Source: Coemansia sp. RSA 487
Lineage: Eukaryota > Kickxellomycota > Kickxellomycetes > Kickxellales > Kickxellaceae
Length of the DNA stretch: 64,000 nt
Reading direction: 5' to 3'
Assembly (NCBI GenBank): GCA_027577595.1
Contig: JANBRJ010000030.1
Span: 1 to 64,000, forward strand
In this document: piece by piece, positions 8,939-15,391 of the stretch
How the letters are laid out: each line of letters opens with the position of its first letter
How positions within the stretch are numbered: the stretch's first letter is position 1
Notes under the pieces: generated by a model
What the model saw: the letters and a program-made list of their open reading frames with translations, nothing else
Told to the model about the DNA's origin: nothing
Databases searched by the model: none
Translations under genes and position numbers: made by a program

Positions 8939-9200
8939 TGTCATGCTGGCGGGCTGTCGTATGCAAAGTTGGCTCATTGTTATGGGTTTGCACAACCACT
9001 AAATGTTAACACTGCAATAGTACACTATACGTAACAGCTTCCTATTACATATAAGGGCAAGCTTTCCCGTGGTTATTGCCTTTCAGATAGAAGACATGAA
9101 TTCTTATTCATTATTTTTATTTTATTAAGATTAGAGGAATAAGGAAACACCTATAAAATACTCCACTATTTTATTCTGGATCCATGATAAATCCGGCACA
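8939..9200 (+). mobile_element. Solo LTR, family A (262 bp)
   Basis: The copy begins TGTCATGCTGGCG and ends CCGGCACA. It aligns with 9351-9600 and, inverted, with 2961-3224 (shared TATGGGTTTGCACAACCACT and ATTACATATAAGG blocks). It is the most diverged A copy. Flanks TCGAA/CTGAA agree at only three positions. A solo LTR fossil. Confidence 0.75.
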
Positions 9201-9224
9201 CTGAAACTAAACAGTAGATTAAGA

Positions 9225-9350
9225 AATCTATTGCAGGAATATTCTGTAAGCAGAACTGAATTTCCTTTCACTTTCATTAATAAACAAAACATGGCTTTTA
9301 TAGTCTCAAACATTATAAAGGAATGTTTACAATAATTGGGAAGCATATAT
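9225..9350 (-). mobile_element. Family B LTR, truncated at a family A LTR
   Basis: The minus strand keeps the TATA block (ACTATAAAAGCC), the GAAAGTG region and the TTATTGTAAAC segment of family B, then stops exactly where the A LTR starts at 9351. Its missing half is not found beyond 9600, so the junction is not a simple nested insertion. An LTR fossil. Confidence 0.55.
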
Positions 9351-9600
9351 TGTCACGCTAGTGTGAGTGTCGTATGCGAGGCAAACCCATGACAATGGGT
9401 TTGCACAGCCACTAAACGCTAACAATGCAATAGTCCACTACATGTAACGGCCCCCTGTTACATATAAGGACAGCGTTTCCCGAGGGTCATTGCCTTCTGA
9501 GGAAGGCAATGATTTTTCTTCTTATATCTAGTTTGAGGAACAAGATATCGAATAATTAATTTGTGTTATTTTACCCCGGGTCCATGGCAAATCCGTCACA
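9351..9600 (+). mobile_element. Solo LTR, family A (250 bp)
   Basis: The copy begins TGTCACGCTAGTGTGAG and ends ATCCGTCACA. It has two perfect hairpins (CAAACCCA/TGGGTTTG and CATTGCCTTC/GAAGGCAATG) and the TATA stretch TTACATATAAGG. Left flank TATAT and right flank TCTTT do not match: the left neighbour is a truncated B LTR and the right neighbour an inverted Y repeat, so an ectopic exchange or deletion is likely. A solo LTR fossil. Confidence 0.8.
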
Positions 9601-9655
9601 TCTTTTCTTCTCTTGATCCATTCTTCAGTTTTTAAGAATATACTTTTATTCATAC
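9601..9655 (-). repeat. Dispersed repeat Y, inverted partial copy
   Basis: The reverse complement matches 2525-2580 and 11195-11250 (GAATAAAAGTATATT, then CTGAAG, GATCAAGAGAAG). It is cut at its 3' end by the family A LTR. Confidence 0.6.
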
Positions 9656-9746
9656 TAAAATCTGAAAGGATAAGCCTTTCATATGACAGCACACTAGCGC
9701 GACACCCAATGCATTAACACTGCACATTTTCCTTTATGGCACAAAT

Positions 9747-9925
9747 TGTCATGCCAGTTTTAAATATCTATCACAGGAATATGATATCCTATTCTTGATA
9801 AGTGATTCCTGAACGTTGTTATGATCATTGGTGGCGTATGGCTATAAAATAGCCTAACACTCATACCATTTCTTCATGTCGTCCTTAGTTTCTGTTTTAA
9901 ATATACATTATACTCCTACGTAACA
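9747..9925 (+). mobile_element. Candidate third LTR-like element (179 bp)
   Basis: The segment begins TGTCATGCCAG, has GGCTATAAAATAGCC about 75 bp before its end, and ends CCTACGTAACA. Its last 45 bp and the DNA just beyond (to about 9945) match 11385-11450 in inverted orientation. Because the match crosses the proposed end, the boundaries are unproven. If real, it is another LTR-class fossil. Confidence 0.35.
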
Positions 9926-10010
9926 GTCCTAGCGTCTACAGTATAACACAAATGATAATAAATGAATGCATATAAAAGACAATTATTTATTTTTATAATC
10001 TGCCTTTTAG

Positions 10011-10106
10011 ATGTATTTTTCTTTAGCTAGTTTTTTATTTTTGTTTATAATAAGTATAAGAGAAGACACAGAACAAAGACTTAGTAAATTTGTTACTCCT
10101 TGTTAG
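10011..10106 (+). CDS. Possible 31-aa signal-peptide-like micro-ORF
   Basis: The frame starts MYFSLASFLFLFIIS, a short hydrophobic segment of signal-peptide type, followed by 16 polar residues. A TATA box (CATATAAAAG) lies at about 9969-9978. It is short enough to be chance; the promoter is its only other support. Confidence 0.2.
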   Translation: MYFSLASFLFLFIISIREDTEQRLSKFVTPC

Positions 10107-10178
10107 GCGTCCCAGATTTTGCATCCACCAGTAACATATTGTGACTCAACTCAGGCATCGGGCTGCTATCACAATCTC

Positions 10179-10235
10179 TGTAATAATGCTTCAGCTCTGC
10201 AGCCTGCAAGCTGGGTCGCAATATGATTGGATTAA
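10179..10235 (+). mobile_element. Family B LTR, 5' fragment
   Basis: TGTAATAATGCTTCAGCTC to CGCAATATGATTGG matches the start of the long-form B LTRs (compare the minus strand of 7260-7316). The fragment ends within a few bases of the stop codon of the micro-ORF at 10239-10376. A second, minus-strand B start (TGTGATAGCAGCCC) lies just left, ending near 10172. An LTR fossil. Confidence 0.5.
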
Positions 10236-10238
10236 CCT

Positions 10239-10376
10239 CTAATTCTTATCTTTGGTCAAGGCGGCAGCAGCATCTTTAGCAATCTTTTGTTCGTGTTTTG
10301 CTTTATCTCCAACTAAGCCTTTCTTTCTTTCACGTGTTTTACCAGCTTTTTCCCCTGAATTCTTGGTAGTACTCAT
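10239..10376 (-). CDS. Micro-ORF, 45-aa lysine-rich protein (RxRKY family)
   Basis: The ATG at 10376 opens 45 codons: MSTTKNSGEKAGKTRERKKG, then LVGDKAKHEQKIAKDAAAAL and a lysine-rich end. It aligns with the ORF at 11928-12083: both begin MST, have RERK-x-x-L-x-GDK in the middle, and end in alternating Lys, Asp and Asn. A TATA box (CTATAAAAAGC, about 10446-10455) lies about 75 bp upstream on the coding strand. About a quarter of residues are Lys; none are Cys, Trp or Tyr. Function unknown. Confidence 0.55.
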   Translation of the reverse strand: MSTTKNSGEKAGKTRERKKGLVGDKAKHEQKIAKDAAAALTKDKN

Positions 10377-10445
10377 AGTTGTATTTGTTTAAAATCTAGG
10401 AAGCAAGCTACTGGGTTAGTAAAAAAATGTACCCCAAATGTTTTG

Positions 10446-10455
10446 CTTTTTATAG
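10446..10455 (-). promoter_or_regulatory. TATA box for the micro-ORF at 10239-10376
   Basis: CTATAAAAAG on the minus strand, about 75 bp upstream of the ATG. Confidence 0.5.
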
Positions 10456-10459
10456 TCCT

Positions 10460-11040
10460 GGAGAGCATGTGATATGAATTTGTTTTATATATGCCTAGGT
10501 GTCTAATAATAGGAAAACCCAATTGGTGGAATGGCCCCACGTAATGCAAAATTAATTAATTGGAAATACTTTATTTTGTAAAAAGATTTTAATTAGACAT
10601 TTCATTAAATGTTGTCATGTTAATGTTTCTTTGAAAAAGACAGAAATGACAATGCTTATAACATGAAGCATTTCTAATGATGACTGCTATTTGTTGATTT
10701 ACCAACTCTTTGAACAATACGAACAAGCAAGGGCTAATTAGCATTTGCTTTGTTGTTGCAATCTAATGACTCATCAAATTGCACAGTTTTGTAAGTCTAT
10801 ATGTTTTACTTGAATGAAATTAAGCAATTTGTATAGCCATTGGAGATTAGTTCTAACCCAGAAATTTTACAAAATGTAATAAAATAAAGGAGGGTTTGAC
10901 AATTCACTGAAAACATCTTTGGCATCCGCTTCAACTTTCAGCGATACTCATTGAATGCACATATTCAGCGACTGGAGGGAAATGAAGCTTGGTATAGATG
11001 TCATGTTCTATGGTTTAAATGTGCAAATCTATTACAACTT
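10460..11040. other. AT-rich stretch, no gene supported
   Basis: One short plus-strand open stretch at about 10900-11075 has protein-like composition (IRFNFQRYSLNAHIQRL) but no start and no known motif. Otherwise I see nothing. Confidence 0.4.
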
Positions 11041-11160
11041 CTGGTGCTTTTCAACTATCAGAAGTTGATTTAATGTGGCGAGGCAGATTTGGTAGGCCAA
11101 ACCCTCTCCATTTGTGTTATATTTTTATAGTTTAAGATATCTTCCATTGCTATCTTGAAA
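11041..11160 (+). repeat. Dispersed repeat X, copy 2 (empty site)
   Basis: This copy matches 2910-2960 plus 3225-3300 and reads straight through both points at which the other copy carries an LTR. It is the pre-insertion form of the family A target. Confidence 0.75.
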
Positions 11161-11164
11161 ACTA

Positions 11165-11320
11165 GAACATTAATTTGATTAAAATTTTATTTTTGTATGA
11201 ATAAAAATATATTATAAAAACTGAAGAAGAGACCAAGAAAAGAAAACGCCTGTCTACCTGCGATAAAATGGTATGCTGTTAAATAATGGTAAACATACAT
11301 CCGGTAATTAGATTTCGTGT
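11165..11320 (+). repeat. Dispersed repeat Y, copy 2
   Basis: Matches 2519-2670. Here Y follows X, whereas in the other copy Y precedes X, so the two blocks have been rearranged or belong to a longer tandem unit. Confidence 0.7.
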
Positions 11321-11477
11321 CACGTTTATTGTTCAAATTATGACATTCAGAATGCTAGTTTGTGTGGACTTTTGTTACACTATTGACGCTAGGGCTGTTA
11401 CGTAGGAGTATTCAATATCTTCTTAAAACAGAACTCAGGATGACATGATAAATATGTTATGAATCTTAGACCATTTA

Positions 11478-11624
11478 TATTACAAATAAATGTCTTAACG
11501 GGACTAAAGTTCCTTGTCTTTATTTTTCATGAATAATCTGGCTTTTGTAGCCATACAAACAGTACAACAATTAAACTTGTGATTGTGGCTTAGCTTGCAA
11601 CTTGCATGCTGAGTCACTATCACA
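11478..11624 (-). mobile_element. Solo LTR, family B short form (147 bp) with perfect 5-bp target duplication
   Basis: The plus strand begins TATTACAAATAAATGTC and ends CACTATCACA, flanked by ATTTA at 11473-11477 and ATTTA at 11625-11629. It contains the TATA block (GGCTACAAAAGCC on the minus strand) and TGAGTCA at 11610-11616. A solo LTR fossil. Confidence 0.9.
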
Positions 11625-11927
11625 ATTTATATAGTTGTAGAGCCAAGAGTTATAATAATATTTCCTTAAATCACATGTCAAGGATATGATATATCATATA
11701 TCATATATCGTATATAATATGTCGTAGTATGTCTTGTTGCTGTATGCAAAGCTGGAATGACAGCTTTCTCTCTGATTCACTATTCCCTTCTAACTTAACA
11801 ACCTGTTAGTATTTGTTGGTAGATTTTTTATCTTTGTCTAAAATTTATGTTTACAATGTAGTAATGCGTTTATTAGCATAATAAAAATGAAAAGGGCTTA
11901 GTATCCTATTATTTCATCACAAATTTA

Positions 11928-12083
11928 TTAACTTTGGTTGTCCTTTTTATCTTTACTGTTTTCTGCTTTATTTTTGCATTTTTCTCCCAGGTTCCTTCTT
12001 TTATCTCCTGCTAGAGTATATTTTCTCTCACGCTGTTTAGCAGGTGATGTATCCTTTTTTGATAAATCCTCAGCAGTGGACAT
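11928..12083 (-). CDS. Micro-ORF, 51-aa lysine-rich protein (RxRKY family)
   Basis: ATG at 12083 opens 51 codons starting MSTAEDLSKKDTSPAKQRER, then KYTLAGDKRRNLGEK and a Lys/Asp/Asn-rich end. It is the closest relative of the ORF at 10239-10376 (shared MST start, RERK-x-x-L-x-GDK core, similar length and tail). A TATA box (GTTATAAAAAGAG, about 12170-12180) lies about 90 bp upstream. Strongly basic and probably disordered. The antisense frame on the plus strand is also open but is hydrophobic and lacks a promoter, so I treat it as a shadow. Function unknown. Confidence 0.55.
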   Translation of the reverse strand: MSTAEDLSKKDTSPAKQRERKYTLAGDKRRNLGEKCKNKAENSKDKKDNQS

Positions 12084-12183
12084 GATGGTAATGGAGTTAG
12101 AAGCGGTGCTTTATAGAATAAATGTGTGTGGGTAGATGGCAGGATTAGTTAAATTTATGTCAGCTCCTCTTTTTATAACTTTT

Positions 12184-12680
12184 GAAAACCGAGTAGGCTG
12201 TAATTGTAGCAGCTTTCTTTAATATACCAAAAGTCTTCTTTTTGATTAAAAAAGAAGCAGCATAATAAAGTAAAGCCCATTGCTTTTCTTACTTGCCAAG
12301 AGCATCCATTTTGTGAAAGGGAATTTGTACAATACATCTCTTTGTAAATGACGCTCTTTTGTCTTGCCAGATTTCTGCTTTTCGTTGAAAGTGTGTACAA
12401 AGAGTCAAAGTTTTCTGTTAAAGTTTGCATTGGCCATTCAATCAACAACTGGTGTGGAAGCAAAAACAAAAGTGTGGCTAATCGGGTGATCACAATCATG
12501 TGGTCAGTTGAGGAAAGCAATGGAGGAAAAGCAAGGGAACGGAGAACATCAACAAATGCAACAAGGAAAAAAGGGTCCTTCCTTTTCTCCTCTTTTATGT
12601 CACTAGTTAGCCTACTTTTTTCCCCGGCTTTTTTGCATTTTAAAAATTTTGGCAGCATTGGCGCATAACGACAATTTGCA
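12184..12680. other. Spacer and promoter region of the UBTD-like gene
   Basis: Transition from the AT-rich island to the gene-dense region. No gene seen; the last 150 bp should hold the promoter of the gene at 12681. Confidence 0.4.
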
Positions 12681-13370
12681 ATGGGGCTATGTTTTTCGCG
12701 GCCACACACAGAAGTCGGCCAGCAGCAGAGTCCTAGGGCATCGCCACGCACAGGGCAAAGCAGCAGCCATACGGTGGACTTTGGACATACCGAGCAATGG
12801 ACTATGGAGCAACCAGTTTCGCGAAAGGGATTGGAGCGGCAGCGCAATGAGTTTTGGGAAACTGCCCCGTACTATGAGGGGAGTGCGGAGATATGGCAAG
12901 CGCTGCGTGTGGTAAGCGAGAGCACGGATACGCAGCTGGCAATGGCGATTCTGGACAGTATATCGGTGACAGTGCCTACGGGGCGATTTGTAGACGGAGT
13001 CTATGACGAGCGCGGTGTGTGCTACAAGGTGCCCCAGTTCTGTGTAAGCGAGCCCGCCAACATCATTGACGATGGTGATGATGCGCAGTCTGACAAGTCG
13101 GTTGCGGCGCTGTCGGGAGCCGGAACGTCAAGAGATGCGCTGACGCAGCCGGTGCTTGTGCGGCTGTTCTCTGGCGGCGATGTCAGGCTGGCTCTGGCGT
13201 CGGATACGACGGTTGCGCAGATGGAGCAGAAGCTGTCGGATGGCGGGCACGTGCCGACGGGAGCGCGGGTGCGGTTCTTCTACTTGGGCAGGCTGCTCAG
13301 TCCGGCGGTAGCGCCTGTGCGTGATATGCAATTGCCAGGAGATGCCGTGCTCCAAGCAATGCATGCGTGA
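12681..13370 (+). CDS. UBTD1/UBTD2-like ubiquitin domain protein
   Basis: A 229-residue protein. Residues 52-130 form the UBTD N-terminal domain (QRNEFWETAPYYEGSAEIW, LAMAILDSISVTVPTG, YDERGVCYKVPQFC), and 156-229 are a divergent ubiquitin-like domain (VLVRLFSGG, RVRFFYLGRLLSP). The start MGLC offers Gly2 for N-myristoylation and Cys4 for palmitoylation, as in animal UBTD proteins (MGNC), so the protein is probably membrane-anchored. Animal relatives bind UBE2D ubiquitin-conjugating enzymes; that role is inferred here. Ends 113 bp from the convergent RNase H1 gene. Confidence 0.85.
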   Translation: MGLCFSRPHTEVGQQQSPRASPRTGQSSSHTVDFGHTEQWTMEQPVSRKGLERQRNEFWETAPYYEGSAEIWQALRVVSESTDTQLAMAILDSISVTVPTGRFVDGVYDERGVCYKVPQFCVSEPANIIDDGDDAQSDKSVAALSGAGTSRDALTQPVLVRLFSGGDVRLALASDTTVAQMEQKLSDGGHVPTGARVRFFYLGRLLSPAVAPVRDMQLPGDAVLQAMHA

Positions 13371-13483
13371 ATGGCAAACAAAAGAGCTGTTCAATTTTAT
13401 TTCCTTGATATTCGTTTTGGTTCCGATAATGTATTAATACTTCCAAAGTAAAATGAAATGGTAACTGGGCATTAGCATTTAGC

Positions 13484-14188
13484 TTAGTAACGCTTGTTGG
13501 CGCCTTGAACAGCCAAGCGGTCGGCTTCCTCGTTGCCATGGATGCCTGCGTGGCCTTTGACATGCTCGAACTGCACGTTTCCCCCGCGCTGGTCAATGCT
13601 GTCCATGATGGATTTAATCAGATCCTGGTTCTGGACCGGGGTGCCGTTGGAGGTGGTCCATCCGTTGCGCTCCCAGTTCTGGGACCACTTTGTGACAGAG
13701 TCGATTGCGTACTTGGAGTCGGTGCAGATGCGCACAGGCCCGCTGCCTTGCGTTTGGTCAAGTGCAGACTTGATGGCTTGCAGCTCAGCGCGCTGGTTGG
13801 TTTGTCTGGGGCCGTCGAGCGGCGCAGAGATGTTGCGCGAGTCGTTTGGTCCAAAGTACACGCCATAGCCGGCCCTGGCGTTGCTGTTTCCGTTCCCAGC
13901 GCTTGCGCCATCCGTGTACACGACGGTTTCGTTGTTCCCGCCAGCAGAGCAGCCGCCAGAGTTGTTGCTAGATCCGCCATATCCACTGGAGCTGCGACCA
14001 TAGCCAGTACCAGTGTTGGATCCGTCAATAAAGGACTGGGCAGTAGACTCGCTGCCAAACTTTTTAAATTCGGCACCAGCATAGCCACTGATATTTTGCT
14101 GGCACTCTGCCCACGACGAGTAGATGCCAGTGTTGCGGCCAACGCGCACAGCATAAAAGTTGCTTCCTTGCGATGATTTTCTAGGCAT
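13484..14188 (-). CDS. RNH1: Ribonuclease H1 (RNA-DNA hybrid ribonuclease)
   Basis: Cleaves the RNA strand of RNA-DNA hybrids. The 234-residue protein has an N-terminal hybrid-binding (viroplasmin-like) domain at 9-54 (FYAVRVGRNTGIYSSW, FKKFGSESTAQSFI), a Gly/Ser-rich linker at 55-86 and a type-1 RNase H domain at 88-232. The DEDD catalytic residues are visible: D93 in VYTDGAS, E135 in NQRAEL, D157 in CTDSKYA and D223 in GNEEADRLA, with H213 of the flexible loop in KGHAG. The open frame extends upstream without an ATG and overlaps the neighbouring gene, so ATG 14188 is the start. The DUF924 gene upstream on the same strand ends 70 bp away. Confidence 0.93.
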   Translation of the reverse strand: MPRKSSQGSNFYAVRVGRNTGIYSSWAECQQNISGYAGAEFKKFGSESTAQSFIDGSNTGTGYGRSSSGYGGSSNNSGGCSAGGNNETVVYTDGASAGNGNSNARAGYGVYFGPNDSRNISAPLDGPRQTNQRAELQAIKSALDQTQGSGPVRICTDSKYAIDSVTKWSQNWERNGWTTSNGTPVQNQDLIKSIMDSIDQRGGNVQFEHVKGHAGIHGNEEADRLAVQGANKRY

Positions 14189-14258
14189 TCTTTGAAAGAG
14201 GTAGTGTCGGAAAAAAAGGGTGGAGAGTGAAGAAGAGAGAAGCAAGTTTGGTGTTAGT

Positions 14259-14975
14259 TCAAAAGGGCGCACTTTTAAGCCATTCAAGTTCCTCCGACGT
14301 TGATTCGCGACCCAGCGCAGCGTTGCGGCTCGGAAAGCGGCCAAAATCTCTGATCACGTTGCGGTGCATCTCAGCGTAGCCGCCAAAGCCGTTGGTACGC
14401 ACATCGTCCTTGTCGACCTCGCCGAGCCGGTCGGCCAGCTCTGTGTACATTTGCACGCTCAGATCCTGGGCCTCGATATCTTCTGCATGCATCAGCGGCA
14501 TGTACACGAACGCTTGCTTCACAAGCCGCAGCTGCTGGTGGAACTTGCGCCGCACCATATACATTGCAAGCGACCGCGCAATCGAGTCGCCTGAGAACGC
14601 GCGAGCCGAGCCGCGGTACATGTTGCGACCCATTTGGTCCAGCAGCACAATCAGCGCCAACGTTCCTGACGCCGACTCCTTGGCATGGTCCACATGCGCC
14701 TTGGTTCCGACCACCAATGAATGGTCCGCCGAAAACCGGTCAGCGATTTGTTCGTCAATTGCCGGTGTCTGCTGGAACCACCAACCCTGGAAGCTGGGCT
14801 TCCCAGCGGTGTGCAGTCTGTCAGACTCTGCAAACCAGAATGTGTTTATTCTGTCGAATAGCTCCTGCGACTCTGCCTTTGTCGGCAGTGAGCCTGTAGT
14901 GGTATACCATGAACGCGTAAGCCGTCCGATGTTTATTGCTGTTGGAGAGCGCCTTGCCAGATTTAAAGCGAGCAT
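14259..14975 (-). CDS. DUF924 family protein, probably mitochondrial
   Basis: A 238-residue protein with the DUF924 hallmarks: WFQQTPAIDEQIADRF, the LDQMGRNMYRGSARAFSGD block and FVYMPLMHAEDIEAQD. The fold is an all-helical TPR-like bundle in the family; the molecular function is unknown. The first 25 residues (MLALNLARRSP, GRLTRSWYTT) are basic and free of acidic residues, like a mitochondrial presequence. The gene is divergent from the isopropylmalate synthase gene with a 416-bp shared upstream region. Confidence 0.88.
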   Translation of the reverse strand: MLALNLARRSPTAINIGRLTRSWYTTTGSLPTKAESQELFDRINTFWFAESDRLHTAGKPSFQGWWFQQTPAIDEQIADRFSADHSLVVGTKAHVDHAKESASGTLALIVLLDQMGRNMYRGSARAFSGDSIARSLAMYMVRRKFHQQLRLVKQAFVYMPLMHAEDIEAQDLSVQMYTELADRLGEVDKDDVRTNGFGGYAEMHRNVIRDFGRFPSRNAALGRESTSEELEWLKSAPF

Positions 14976-15179
14976 TTTATTTGTAGTTTCTGATTACTGG
15001 TGCTGAATGATTAAACGATTAACAAGAAATGGAAAGAAGGAAAGCACTATTTGCGAAAAAAGGGAGATAGCATATTTTTCATTGTGACTAGAAAGATTGT
15101 GTCATCATCGAGCCATAGCGAGCTGATGAGCCGAGCACATGACCTTAAGCAGCGGAAAAAAAAGGCTTTTTATCAGTGA

Positions 15180-15286
15180 TGAGTCAAATCAACAAGCTCC
15201 GCCAAATTTTTGCTTCAGAGCCAATTGAGTGAGTCACAATCGATCTCAATCTTGATCTCGGCACACTTGAAAGAAAAGGTATAAAA
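15180..15286 (+). promoter_or_regulatory. Two Gcn4/CpcA-type sites and TATA box upstream of isopropylmalate synthase
   Basis: TGAGTCA occurs at 15180-15186 and again at 15230-15236, exactly 50 bp apart. TATAAAA at 15280-15286 lies about 106 bp before the ATG. TGAGTCA is the consensus of Gcn4/CpcA, the general amino-acid control activator, which in yeasts induces LEU4. The DUF924 gene shares the region in the other direction. Confidence 0.75.
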
Positions 15287-15391
15287 TCAAACCTTCTCCC
15301 TCCTCAATCTAGAAAGCACAGGCTCCCTTTCTTCTCTATTATTTCCTTTCTTTCTGTTTTAAAAACTTTGACTACTGTAAACAAATCTAAA

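Noticed and set aside
8939-9600. A complete LTR retrotransposon bounded by the two direct family A LTRs
   Set aside because: Only 150 bp separates them and that DNA belongs to a truncated B LTR; there is no internal region, so they are two solo copies.
12173-12847. 224-codon minus-strand frame upstream of and overlapping the UBTD-like gene
   Set aside because: It overlaps the conserved N-terminus of the UBTD-like protein on the other strand and has no recognisable domain.
14189-14344. N-terminal extension of RNase H1
   Set aside because: The frame is open but has no ATG before 14188 and overlaps the end of the DUF924 gene.
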